A stretch of 64,000 bases of DNA from Kosakonia radicincitans DSM 16656 (GCF_000280495.2 NZ_CP018016.1:1984001-2048000), one strand, 5' to 3'; counted from the stretch's first letter, positions 53,465-61,250 are shown. The notes: generated by a model from the sequence alone, not told the origin. Made by a program: numbers and translations.

Positions 53465-54268
53465 ATGGCCGCGCTGCCTTACATGCAACTTTACATTGCT
53501 GATTACCTGGCGGACACCATGCATCTGTCCACTGAGGAGCATGGCGCGTATTTGCTTCTCATGTTCAATTACTGGCAAACGGGGCGGGCCATACCCAAAA
53601 ACCGCCTGGAGAAAATTGCCCGCTTAAGTAACGACCGTTGGGCTGCCGTTGAACCATCGTTAAAAGAATTTTTTTCAGATAACGGTTCCGAGTGGGTTCA
53701 TGAACGTATTGAGCGTGATCTTGAAACGGTTCGGTCCTCTATCAGCCAAAAGTCCGAGGCAGGAAAAGCATCAGCAAGAGCGAGAAAAGCCAAAAAACAA
53801 ACGGGAGGTGAACGAGAAACTAACGAGCGTTCAACGGCTGTTGAATCGCCGTTAGAACAGGAGACTAACGAGAATGTAACTAATAAAGATCCAGATATAG
53901 ATACAGATCTAAAAGAAAACCCAGAGAGAGAGAGGGAGGGCGCGCAACAAGAATTTTTGCCACCATTCGGGAAATTTCCGATCACTGATGACTGGTTACC
54001 GGGTGCTGAATTTGTAGGTCAGGCGGCACTGTGGGGAATAAACCTCGGTGAGCAACCCGGATATACCGCTGTTGAGTTGCAGCAATTCCGCGATTACTGG
54101 AAATGCGAAGGGAAGGTTAAGCACCACATTCAGTGGGAACAGACTTTCGCAACCAGCCTGAAAGCATCACGTGCCAAAACTGCCGCACAGGCGCAAACCC
54201 CGCGCCGTCAGCCAGCCTTTGGCGTTTCGACACCCGACACGGCGATCCCGCCGGGATTCAGGGGGTAA
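53465..54268 (+). CDS. DUF1376/YdaU-family phage replication protein
   Basis: A 267-residue protein starting MAALPYMQLYIADYLADTMHLSTEEHGAYLLLMFNYWQTGRAIP, the DUF1376 domain. A charged linker (residues about 95-155) and a C-terminal DnaT-like region (PITDDWLPGAEFVGQAALWGI, YWKCEGKVKHHIQWEQTFATSLK) follow. Such proteins act as replication initiators or helicase loaders together with DnaC-like partners. It ends two bases before the DnaC-like gene. Confidence 0.85.
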   Translation: MAALPYMQLYIADYLADTMHLSTEEHGAYLLLMFNYWQTGRAIPKNRLEKIARLSNDRWAAVEPSLKEFFSDNGSEWVHERIERDLETVRSSISQKSEAGKASARARKAKKQTGGERETNERSTAVESPLEQETNENVTNKDPDIDTDLKENPEREREGAQQEFLPPFGKFPITDDWLPGAEFVGQAALWGINLGEQPGYTAVELQQFRDYWKCEGKVKHHIQWEQTFATSLKASRAKTAAQAQTPRRQPAFGVSTPDTAIPPGFRG

Positions 54269-54270
54269 CG

Positions 54271-55011
54271 ATGAAATCGACGAGTGACATTCTTGGTCGT
54301 CTGCAGCGACTGATTCCAGCAGGCATTCAGCCTAAGTTTACCAGCGCCGCTGAGTTAATGGCCTGGCAGCAGGAGGAGGGGCGCAAGCGAGCAGCAGAGC
54401 TGGAAAAAGCGAATCAGCGTGCACGTTCAGAGAAAATTTTTGGACGGTCTGGCATCTGCGATTTGCACCGGAATTGCACCTTCGCAAATTACCAGGTGAG
54501 CAACGACGGGCAAAAACACGCGCTGACGCTGGCAAAAAGTTATGCCCATAACTTCGGCAGCGGTTTCGCCAGCTTCGTTTTCAGCGGTGGCTGCGGTACA
54601 GGGAAAAATCATCTGGCTGCTGCCGTCGGTAATTACCTGCTGCAGCGTGATCACACGGTGCTGGTGGTGACCGTTCCTGACCTGATGCTGCGCGCTCGCA
54701 AATGTTACGACGAAGGGCAATCTGAATCGGCATTGCTGGATGACCTGTGCAAGGTTGATTTGCTGGTGCTGGATGAGGTCGGTGTACAGCGCGACACCCG
54801 CAACGAGTGGGTATTGCTGAATCAAATTATCGATCGCCGCCTGGCGGCAATGAAACCTGTGGGGGTGCTGACCAACCTGAATTTTGACGAGTTATCGAAA
54901 ATCTTGGGTGAACGGGCAATGGACCGTTTGACCATGGATAACGGCATCTGGGTGAATTTTACCTGGGGGAGTTACCGCAAAAATGTGACTCATTTGCGGC
55001 TTGTTAAATAA
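54271..55011 (+). CDS. DnaC-like helicase loader ATPase (YdaV)
   Basis: The 246-residue AAA+ protein has Walker A SGGCGTGKNHLAAAVGNYLL, Walker B VDLLVLDEVGVQ and the sensor region VGVLTNLNFDELSKILGERAMDRL. It loads the host DnaB helicase at the phage origin. The start at 54,271 (MKSTSDILGRL) follows GGGGGTAACG. It is flanked by the 19-bp repeats together with the DUF1376 gene. Confidence 0.9.
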   Translation: MKSTSDILGRLQRLIPAGIQPKFTSAAELMAWQQEEGRKRAAELEKANQRARSEKIFGRSGICDLHRNCTFANYQVSNDGQKHALTLAKSYAHNFGSGFASFVFSGGCGTGKNHLAAAVGNYLLQRDHTVLVVTVPDLMLRARKCYDEGQSESALLDDLCKVDLLVLDEVGVQRDTRNEWVLLNQIIDRRLAAMKPVGVLTNLNFDELSKILGERAMDRLTMDNGIWVNFTWGSYRKNVTHLRLVK

Positions 55012-55017
55012 CTAAGA

Positions 55018-55036
55018 CGAGTTTTGACCAATGACC
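55018..55036 (+). repeat. 19-bp phage repeat, copy 3
   Basis: CGAGTTTTGACCAATGACC right after the DnaC-like gene; its ATG is the start codon of the next gene at 55,031. Confidence 0.92.
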
Positions 55037-55471
55037 AGACAAAAACGAGTAACCCAAATTGATCGCGTAGCAGTTTTCGTAGCGCAGAACCCTGGGTGTG
55101 TACTGGGTGACATCTGTGAAGCTTTCGACACTCCGGCAGGAACCACAGGGCATCAACTCAGGAAGCTGGTGACGCGCAATCTTTTAAGCCGTGAGCATAA
55201 CGGTACTCAGTACACCTATGCCGCAATTCCCGGCGCGGATATTCCAGACATCGACCTGGGTTTCGTGAGTGAAAAAGCGGATCCGAAAATCATGGGTGCG
55301 CAACTCGATGAGGCGAAAGCGCTTGAGGAACGCGGGTGCTGGAATCGTGCTGCAACAAAATACGCCGACATGATGGGACTGGCCCGCAATTCTCACGAAA
55401 TCGCGTTTCTTTCGAAGCTTCGCGATAACTGCTTTCGGAAAGCTCAAAGCCGGAGAGTATCAGCATGTTGA
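55031..55471 (+). CDS. Winged-helix protein with PerC-like C-terminus
   Basis: The 146-residue protein has an N-terminal winged-helix segment (VAVFVAQNPGCVLGDICEAFDTPAGTTGHQLRKLVTRNLL) and a C-terminal PerC-like domain (EAKALEERGCWNRAATKYADMMGLARNSHEIAFLSKLRDNC). PerC-type proteins regulate host virulence or motility genes from prophages and islands. The next gene overlaps by seven bases. Confidence 0.7.
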   Translation: MTRQKRVTQIDRVAVFVAQNPGCVLGDICEAFDTPAGTTGHQLRKLVTRNLLSREHNGTQYTYAAIPGADIPDIDLGFVSEKADPKIMGAQLDEAKALEERGCWNRAATKYADMMGLARNSHEIAFLSKLRDNCFRKAQSRRVSAC

Positions 55472-55776
55472 AACCTAAACAGAAAGCCATCGTGGAATTC
55501 ATCGAGGCTCACAAGGTCGCCACACCACGCCAGATTAGAACGTTGCTGGCGTGCGATATCCGCGAAGCATACGACCGCCTCAAACGCCTGCGCATGGCTG
55601 GCATCCTGAAAAACATCGGTAAGCCACGCCATCCTGAGTACCGGCTTGCGAGGTGCTGGCGGGCAAAGGTTAAAACGACTGAATGCCCTGTGGCGCCGCG
55701 GTCCGTAGCGGATATTTGCCGGGATAACTGGCATGGTTATCAGGTACACAAAATCTTCGGGAGTGCGCGGGCATGA
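55465..55776 (+). CDS. Small winged-helix phage protein
   Basis: The 103-residue product has a winged-helix core (KQKAIVEFIEAHKVATPRQIRTLLACDIREAYDRLKRLRMAGILK) and a basic tail. Similar proteins occur after phage replication genes. It overlaps the PerC-like gene and is probably co-translated. Confidence 0.65.
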   Translation: MLKPKQKAIVEFIEAHKVATPRQIRTLLACDIREAYDRLKRLRMAGILKNIGKPRHPEYRLARCWRAKVKTTECPVAPRSVADICRDNWHGYQVHKIFGSARA

Positions 55777-55795
55777 ATACCAGTTACAAGGGTAA

Positions 55796-56020
55796 GAGTT
55801 AGTAAAGGCGGGTCATGCATTTGCAGCGGCAATCGCAGCCGAAACCCCTCTCATTGAGATCGCGAAAATGGTCAGCAATCTGGCGAGTGCCCTGGATGTG
55901 CAGATAGTCCGTGTGCAGCAACTGACGTTGGAGAATACGGCACTGAAAGCATCATCAATTGATTACAGCGCTATCGTCCGGGAGTTTGAGCTGGTTGAAA
56001 GCTGGTTGAAAGCTGGTTGA
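55796..56020 (+). pseudogene. Fragment of an Ead/Ea22-like phage gene
   Basis: The frame reads ELVKAGHAFAAAIAAETPLIEIAKMVSNLASALDVQIVRVQQLTLENTALKA..., the pattern of the C-terminal part of Ead/Ea22 proteins. No ATG starts the frame and a stop occurs inside an 11-bp tandem repeat, so both ends look lost. An internal ATG at 55,868 could give a short product. Confidence 0.5.
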
Positions 56021-56081
56021 AAGCTGGTTGAAAGCTGGTTGAAAGCTGGTTGAAAGCTGGTGAAAGCTGGTGAAAGCTGGG
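55988..56081. repeat. 11-bp tandem repeat (GAAAGCTGGTT) with 10-bp variants
   Basis: Five perfect 11-base units GAAAGCTGGTT (55,997-56,051) follow a partial unit and lead into three 10-base units (56,052-56,081). Unit length is not a multiple of three, so copy-number change shifts the frame of any gene crossing it. Confidence 0.92.
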
Positions 56082-56092
56082 GAGGTGCAATT

Positions 56093-56296
56093 GTGAGCGT
56101 CCAAAAAACACATACCGGCATCGTTATTACGCGCGACGGGAAAAAGCGGATGAAGATACACGAAACCGCCGCCTCGTGGGTGGTTGGCAAAAGTGAGGTT
56201 TACCACAAAAAGACTGGTTATCGCTGGGGTGCTCCAAACATGCGCCGTCGCTTGCTGATGGAGACTATTAAACCAATCGCAGGAGAAGGTCAGTGA
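56093..56296 (+). CDS. Small phage protein, 67 aa
   Basis: GGGGAGGT precedes a GTG opening VSVQKTHTGIVITRDGKKRMKIHETAASWVVGKSEVYHKKTGYRWGAP.... It is basic, with no membrane span. Such proteins are common between replication and Holliday resolvase genes, with no known role. Its stop overlaps the next start (GTGA). Confidence 0.6.
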   Translation: MSVQKTHTGIVITRDGKKRMKIHETAASWVVGKSEVYHKKTGYRWGAPNMRRRLLMETIKPIAGEGQ

Positions 56297-56652
56297 ACGA
56301 GCGAGGAATGTTTTTTAACGGCGAAATGGTGTGTGCCATTCTCGACGGACGGAAAACGCAGGCCCGGCGGATTATCAAGCCTCCCTTTATCGATAAAAAC
56401 CTAGACTGAGCGTTATCCGGCAATGAGCTGGTTGGCGAGGTTAACGCTGGAGATTACCGATGTGTACGTTGAGCGGTTGCACGCAATAAGTGAGCAAGAT
56501 GCTAGAGCCGAGGGGAGAATCGCCGCCTCTGGCCCATTTGAGGTTTAACTGGCCTTCCATGAGCTGTGGTGCTCTCTCGGTCAAGATGATTGGCAGGCCA
56601 ACCCGTGGATGCGGTTGATCGAATTCAAACGCGTTAAAGGTGGTGCAGCATG
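56293..56652 (+). pseudogene. Broken ASCH-domain phage protein gene
   Basis: It begins with NERGMFFNGEMVCAILDGRKTQARRIIKPPF, typical of phage ASCH/morphogenetic proteins, and stops at 56,407-56,409. The missing centre is followed by RLTLEITDVYVERLHAISEQDARAEGRIAASGPFEV, an in-frame stop, then AFHELWCSLGQDDWQANPWMRLIEFKRVKGG, the normal C-terminal end. Thus an internal deletion and at least two premature stops inactivate it. Confidence 0.8.
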
Positions 56653-56889
56653 AGCAAAACAATAATGGCTAGGTTCATCCGCTGCGGGGATGTTCGTTTC
56701 CGCGATATGTGCGGCTCAAAATTTAGCCCGGTCTGTTGCAAAAGGGATTTGCGTGGTTACATCCGTGATGCAACATTGACGGCTGCGGATTCCATGTTTT
56801 ATCTAATCGTCGACATTTGTGTGCGCATGCTGCAACCGATGGAGCTATATCGTACGCAGGGATCCCCGGGCTGGTATATCATCGTTTAG
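56650..56889 (+). CDS. Hypothetical phage protein, 79 aa
   Basis: The ATG overlaps the stop of the ASCH pseudogene (ATGA). The product MSKTIMARFIRCGDVRFRDMCGSKFSPVCCKRDLRGYIRDATLTAAD has several Cys and I do not recognise it. The C-terminal part looks unstructured and could be a read-in to foreign DNA at the accessory region that follows. Confidence 0.35.
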   Translation: MSKTIMARFIRCGDVRFRDMCGSKFSPVCCKRDLRGYIRDATLTAADSMFYLIVDICVRMLQPMELYRTQGSPGWYIIV

Positions 56890-57320
56890 GGCTGTACTGG
56901 CAAGAAATACGCGAAAGATAAGCAGTTGGACCGCTGTGGTTCTGGTGAGAGCTAGCTTACCCGATTTTTGTGTAGAGAAGGAGCAAGCTACCTAAGTTTG
57001 TGTGCACTCAGGGGGGCGCGGTATTCTCCGCCCAGTAGCTCGATTGATGTCGGTACTTCGATTGGATGTTGTTGTGCTAGTTCTGTAGCTGGTAATACAC
57101 GCGTCGAACAGTGTCTCTGTTCAATAATGTGCGGATAATCTTTAGGTAAAGTCCTAAAGTTTTGTTAGCATTATGACGATACTATTACTACCGATAAACA
57201 CTAATTCTTCTAGTTGTTGAGGTACTTGAAATCGGAGAAAAAAGTGTATTACTTTTTTTTTAGTGTGTGTATTATAGCCATCACTGAATCTACACCACCT
57301 ATGTACCAGGCTTACCTGTA
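56890..57320. other. AT-rich gap before the accessory pair
   Basis: No gene recognised. Base composition drops towards AT from about 57,120, and promoter-like AT tracts precede the 57,321 gene. It looks like the left edge of an inserted accessory cassette. Confidence 0.45.
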
Positions 57321-57869
57321 ATGGACGAGAGCATGCAGGAAGCACAAATACACAAACATGTTGCACAGAGTTTAGTAGGATTAGGTGCGAACATTGATGA
57401 TGGTGCGTATGTAGATATTGAATTTTTTCTATCTGGTGATGACGCTCGACATCTTGTCATCAGATTATTGTTCATGCCTCCTTCTGATGACCCAGCTGCA
57501 GCAGAAACGATGTATGGCATGATAGGCGAAGATCTTGCTAAGAAACTCTCAGTTCAAGTTGTAAGTTTCTATGATCGTCGCTTTGATGAATCTCCTCCTG
57601 AAAATGGGGATTTTTTCGCAAAACCAAAAGATCAGTTTAATCTTCTGGTGCATGAGCTAAACTATCTGTATCGAACGATAGTTGAGATTATTTTCCGTGT
57701 CGCAGACACTGAACAGGTGGGACTAATCTTCTTCGGTGCTGACAATGCACGACTTAAGTGTGTCTATGATAGATACGTTAAGCGGTTCGCCGAAAAGATG
57801 GGGTTCTCATACAAGACCCAAGGAGCATACTATGCAATTAGAACGCAACACTACCCAGAAAGAGGGTAA
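57321..57869 (+). CDS. Unrecognised accessory protein, 182 aa
   Basis: An acidic, soluble protein with no family I recognise. Landmarks are GANIDDGAYVDIEFFLSGDDARHLVIRLLFMPP and FNLLVHELNYLYRTIVEIIFRVADTEQVG. A second ATG at 57,333 is possible. With the overlapping small gene and the terminator it forms a self-contained AT-rich cassette inside the phage, like a moron gene. A defence or lysogeny-conversion role is conceivable but not shown. Confidence 0.55.
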   Translation: MDESMQEAQIHKHVAQSLVGLGANIDDGAYVDIEFFLSGDDARHLVIRLLFMPPSDDPAAAETMYGMIGEDLAKKLSVQVVSFYDRRFDESPPENGDFFAKPKDQFNLLVHELNYLYRTIVEIIFRVADTEQVGLIFFGADNARLKCVYDRYVKRFAEKMGFSYKTQGAYYAIRTQHYPERG

Positions 57870-57978
57870 GATCGACTATGATGCGGTTCACGCGCGTAAG
57901 GCCGAAATGTTGCAGCGTTTTCTGACTGCTAAAATTAAGGCAGAGAAGGCTGGAGCTACCGTCGTGAAACCTCTCTGA
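57832..57978 (+). CDS. Small accessory protein, 48 aa, overlapping partner
   Basis: AAGGAGCATACT precedes an ATG opening MQLERNTTQKEGKIDYDAVHARKAEMLQRFLTAKIKAEKAG..., a basic helical protein. It overlaps the preceding gene by 38 bases, so the two are co-expressed. The pair size and overlap resemble two-gene toxin/antitoxin units, but no motif confirms this. Confidence 0.5.
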   Translation: MQLERNTTQKEGKIDYDAVHARKAEMLQRFLTAKIKAEKAGATVVKPL

Positions 57979-57995
57979 TCTTACCTTTGTTCCTA

Positions 57996-58022
57996 AAAGC
58001 CCCCTTGAGGGGCTTTTTTTTT
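57996..58022 (+). terminator. Terminator of the accessory pair
   Basis: AAAAGCCCC and GGGGCTTTT around a short loop, followed by a long T-run. Confidence 0.88.
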
Positions 58023-58261
58023 GTCTAATTTCCATACTTCTTCAACTAGCTACCGGATGCTGTGTCTAGCGGAGTTCGATGCTAAAGCACTGTTTTGGCA
58101 TGTAACGGATGAAAGTCTATCTTGGGTGAATTACTTTTAAGTTCAATTAGTTAATAGCATTCGCATAATATGCTTGGCAGCGAGTGTACTTTTGTAATCT
58201 CTAGAATGTGCTTACTTATCATTGGGTTAATTTGTGTTGAAATGTGGCAGTCTTTTAAATA

Positions 58262-58277
58262 CTGTATATATTAACAG
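58262..58277 (+). promoter_or_regulatory. LexA (SOS) box
   Basis: CTGTATATATTAACAG fits CTG-N10-CAG and matches the 16-base consensus at 14 positions. It lies 110 bases before the 58,387 gene, with promoter-like AT tracts around it. Confidence 0.75.
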
Positions 58278-58386
58278 TATTTAAGGGGTTGCTTTATCGC
58301 GTTGGTTAAACTCCCCGGTGTGGTTTAGCGGCTGGTGCTGAGCCAGAAAAAGAATGTACGCGCCGCTAGGCGCATAAGGGGGATTG

Positions 58387-58626
58387 GTGGAAAGTGATGT
58401 TTTGACCAGTTACGATCTGGTACGTCGGGATGATGGGGTTGTGGTGTTTACGTTTGATATGCCTGCAAATTTTAAGGCGCTTTTGTACAGGCAGGGGGAG
58501 ACATATAGCTTCAGGCCCATGTCTCCTTCAGAAATTGTTGGCACTCCAAACCTGTTTATTCAGATGCTCGAACGTGCTGGTTACCGTGTTTCCCCAAACT
58601 CTGATATATTGCCTCCGCCAGCCTGA
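58387..58626 (+). CDS. Small phage protein under a LexA box, 79 aa
   Basis: GGGGGA precedes a GTG (TTG at 58,384 is too close) opening VESDVLTSYDLVRRDDGVVVFTFDMPANFKALLYRQGETYSFRP.... I do not recognise the family. The strong LexA box upstream indicates DNA-damage induction. Because the resident repressor lacks a cleavage domain, this gene is a candidate antirepressor or DinI-like modulator; this is inference. Confidence 0.6.
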   Translation: MESDVLTSYDLVRRDDGVVVFTFDMPANFKALLYRQGETYSFRPMSPSEIVGTPNLFIQMLERAGYRVSPNSDILPPPA

Positions 58627-58661
58627 ACAACTGGCAACCTGCTGCGCCCGGAGGGAAAACC

Positions 58662-58751
58662 GTGGCGCAGAAAACCCCACAAAATTGCATCATTAAACTG
58701 ACGTTAATCAGCGCCAGTGATTTCTGCTGTCTCCATCGGGAGGCTGCATGA
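58662..58751 (+). CDS. Possible 29-aa small phage protein
   Basis: A GTG after GGAGGGAAAACC opens a short frame (VAQKTPQNCIIKLTLISASD...) whose TGA overlaps the next ATG (ATGA). The coupling is suggestive, the coding evidence thin. Confidence 0.3.
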   Translation: MAQKTPQNCIIKLTLISASDFCCLHREAA

Positions 58752-58942
58752 AAAAAGGCTGGTTTCATCACACCGACCTGACAGAAAGCCAGGCTAAAGA
58801 GCTTGTTGCTCGATATACAGCCAGAGGCGTTGAAACGGAGAAATCGCTATCGCCTGACTATCTCTCATGGATCGTCAGCGCATTATTGCCCGAAGGTAAA
58901 GCGCCCCGTCGCTGTGACTCAAAATTCCGGGGGCGCTCATGA
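58748..58942 (+). CDS. Small phage protein, 64 aa
   Basis: GGGAGG precedes MKKGWFHHTDLTESQAKELVARYTARGVETEKSLSPDYLSWIVSALLPEGK, a charged soluble protein of a type seen before rusA in lambdoid phages. Its stop overlaps the RusA start by four bases. Function unknown. Confidence 0.65.
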   Translation: MKKGWFHHTDLTESQAKELVARYTARGVETEKSLSPDYLSWIVSALLPEGKAPRRCDSKFRGRS

Positions 58943-59307
58943 TTTATCCTATTGTGCCGATGGGCAAACCCCGTATGACCCGCTCTGACAAATGGAAAAA
59001 AAGACCGGAGGTGATGCGCTACCGTGCGTTTTGCGATGAGGTTCGGATCTGTGGCGTCGTTTTGCCCGTTGCCGGGGCGTACGTCACTTTTATTCTGCCG
59101 ATGCCTGCGAGCTGGAGCAAAAAGAAGCGTGCTGAGATGAACGGGAAGCCGCACCAGGTGAAACCTGACAAAGACAACCTTGAAAAAGCGCTCCTTGATG
59201 CTTTGTTCGAAAACGATGCGCACATTTGGGATTCACGGGTAACAAAATTATGGGGTGAATCTGGCCAGATTATTATTGAGGAGGATGCTTTATGCGTGTT
59301 CTCCTGA
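58939..59307 (+). CDS. rusA: RusA-family Holliday junction resolvase
   Basis: The 122-residue protein has the RusA fold landmarks: IVPMGKPRMTRSDKWKKR, the YVTFILPMPASWSKKKR strand, the active-site KPDKDNLEKALLDALFENDAHIWDSRVTK with its conserved Asp residues, and GQIIIEE. It cuts four-way junctions made during phage recombination. It overlaps the DUF968 gene by 16 bases. Confidence 0.92.
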   Translation: MIYPIVPMGKPRMTRSDKWKKRPEVMRYRAFCDEVRICGVVLPVAGAYVTFILPMPASWSKKKRAEMNGKPHQVKPDKDNLEKALLDALFENDAHIWDSRVTKLWGESGQIIIEEDALCVFS

Positions 59308-60344
59308 AACCTGCCATATCAAGGGAAATGGGCATCGTATTGCTGAAACCCGGCAAACATCTGATGTCGCTCTTTGCATCCGGGCGCGTGCTGGTGGAGA
59401 TGGAGCCAGCCAATATGGCCCACTTACCCAGCGGCGAAGTTCCACCAGCACACCAGCCTTTGATTGCAGATCCTGCGCTGGCGCCTTTTTTTTCCAACGA
59501 AAAAGTTATTGCTGCTGCTGGCGGGGTAGATGGTGTTGAATACTGGTTACGCGGAATGCGTGCCGGTTGCCAGTGGCCGCACTCCGACTATCACCACTCT
59601 GAGATGGTAACGTTGCGCTACTCACCAGCAGCGGTTCGGCTTTGCTGGAGTTGCGATAACCAGCTGCGCGAGCAGTCTCTCGATCAACTTTCTGCCATAG
59701 CCAGTAAAAATGCCGCCGAATATGTTATCCGCGCCGCGCGTGGCTTTCTTCATTTCAGGGACGATCATGAATTAACGCTGCCAGAGCTTTGCTGGTGGGC
59801 GTTTTGTCGGGATGTGTTGTCAGCGGTTCCGGGGGATATGGCTCGGAAGGCGTTACAACTTCCGGCACTGAGCACGCCAGATGTTATGCGTGAAAGTGAC
59901 ATTGTCCCATCAGTTCCGGCCACAAGCATTCTTGCCGAACATGCATCTGCCCCCGGTGTTACTGAGCTTTTGGATGCCAGATTTGAACCAGTACGCGAAA
60001 AGCCCGTGGTGTCTCTGATTGTTGATCCTGTGGCTCCGAAAACGCTTTTCAGACTTCCCAAGCGCAGTCGATGGGAAAATCCGAAATTCCTTGCATGGGT
60101 AAAAACTCAACCCTGCGCATGCTGCGGCAACCCTGCCGACGATCCACATCATCTTATTGGCTGGGGGCAGGGCGGAACTGGCACTAAAGCACATGATGCG
60201 TTCACCATCCCGCTCTGTAGACAACATCACGATGAACTGCACGGCAACGCCGGAGTGGCTGCGTTCGAACGTAAATACGGCACACAGCCGGAGTTAATCA
60301 TCAAATTGCTGGACCGGGCGCTCGTTCTCGGCGTGCTGGCGTAA
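59292..60344 (+). CDS. DUF968-family phage protein with HNH-like zinc C-terminus
   Basis: The 350-residue protein has the DUF968 layout. The C-terminal HNH-like nuclease region reads KTQPCACCGNPADDPHHLIGWGQGGTGTKAHDAFTIPLCRQHHDELHGN, with Cys and His metal ligands. The N-terminal ~240 residues (VRLCWSCDNQLREQ, WWAFCRDVLSAVP) are family-specific. It is found before Q in many lambdoid phages and may be a recombination nuclease. Confidence 0.85.
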   Translation: MRVLLKPAISREMGIVLLKPGKHLMSLFASGRVLVEMEPANMAHLPSGEVPPAHQPLIADPALAPFFSNEKVIAAAGGVDGVEYWLRGMRAGCQWPHSDYHHSEMVTLRYSPAAVRLCWSCDNQLREQSLDQLSAIASKNAAEYVIRAARGFLHFRDDHELTLPELCWWAFCRDVLSAVPGDMARKALQLPALSTPDVMRESDIVPSVPATSILAEHASAPGVTELLDARFEPVREKPVVSLIVDPVAPKTLFRLPKRSRWENPKFLAWVKTQPCACCGNPADDPHHLIGWGQGGTGTKAHDAFTIPLCRQHHDELHGNAGVAAFERKYGTQPELIIKLLDRALVLGVLA

Positions 60345-60359
60345 GAGTGGAGATAACTG

Positions 60360-60752
60360 ATGCGTGATATTCAAAAGGTACTGGATTTGTGGGGATCATG
60401 GGCAGCGAGTGACTCATGTAATGTCGATTTTTCGCCGATAGCCGCCGGGTTCAAAGGACTTCTGCCGCAGACAGGGAAGACCAGAATTATGTGCTCAGAC
60501 AATGACGGATTAATTATCGAAGGTTGCATGGTGCGGTTGATGAAGAAACGGCCCTATGATTATCATCTGCTGGTGGGACACTACGTCTACAGGGTTTCTA
60601 AGCGTCAGATGGCAAAAAAAAGGAAGAAGAGCGAAAAGCAAATCCGAATAGAAATGATGCTGGCCGAAGGGTTTATTGATGGCTGTCTATCAATGCTGGA
60701 CATTAAACTAGAAATGGATTCAGTAACTATAAGGCAGGTCGTCGAAAGCTGA
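60360..60752 (+). CDS. Antitermination protein Q
   Basis: The 130-residue MRDIQKVLDLWGSWAASDSCNVDFSPIAAGFKGLLPQTGK pattern, the KRPYDYHLLVGHYVYRVSKRQMAKKRKKSEKQIRIEMMLAEGFIDGCLSML helix-turn-helix region and length are typical of the phage 82/phi80-type Q family. It allows RNA polymerase to pass the terminator ahead of the late lysis and morphogenesis genes. A terminator suited to be the Q target lies at 61,251-61,275. Confidence 0.88.
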   Translation: MRDIQKVLDLWGSWAASDSCNVDFSPIAAGFKGLLPQTGKTRIMCSDNDGLIIEGCMVRLMKKRPYDYHLLVGHYVYRVSKRQMAKKRKKSEKQIRIEMMLAEGFIDGCLSMLDIKLEMDSVTIRQVVES

Positions 60753-60767
60753 CGGCCTGCCAAAATA

Positions 60768-61118
60768 TTAAAAGTAATCTTCTAAAATAGTTTGTGACCA
60801 ACCGCCAAACCCCGGCCTTCCTGGTACTCCTGCTAGTCCTGGCCTGCCGGGTTTTCCTGCTAAACCTGGGACTCCTGGGGCTCCAGCTAATCCTGGTATG
60901 CTTGGTAAACGTCCGTTAGGATTTCTTAGAAATCCTAACGCTTTGTTATGACTATCATAGAGCACCCGACCTTCAAACCATCCTATATGCATTCCTCTAA
61001 GTGAATAAATGTTATTGCCATGTATCCACGCAATAACTACACCGCGATTATTTCTTAGACAATCATCGTCAAATAATACGGTTGGCCTGCCATTTCGGTT
61101 ATAAATCCATTCAACCAT
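60768..61118 (-). CDS. 4-fold beta flower protein with collagen-like Gly-X-Y tail
   Basis: On the minus strand, opposite to the late transcript. The first ~70 residues have four short repeats (WIYNRNGRPTVLFDDDC, GVVIAWIHGNNIYSLRGMHIGWFEGRVLYDSHN) as in proteins named 4-fold beta flower. They are followed by collagen-like triplets (PGLAGAPGVPGLAGKPGRPG). Such genes are often carried as extra cargo next to Q. The role is unknown to me. Confidence 0.72.
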   Translation of the reverse strand: MVEWIYNRNGRPTVLFDDDCLRNNRGVVIAWIHGNNIYSLRGMHIGWFEGRVLYDSHNKALGFLRNPNGRLPSIPGLAGAPGVPGLAGKPGRPGLAGVPGRPGFGGWSQTILEDYF

Positions 61119-61250
61119 CTAGTCATACCTCTCAAGTTAAAGCCATGAAAAGAATATTCAGATTTCCCTGTAAATAAGTTAATGCGGTCCGCACTTTTTA
61201 GTATATCGTGTTAAGGGTGGTCATTTAGACACGAACTTAAACAAATTTAT

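Noticed and set aside
55988..56081. Repeat array considered as CRISPR
   Set aside because: Units are contiguous 10-11-base tandem copies with no spacers, and no cas genes are present in the window.
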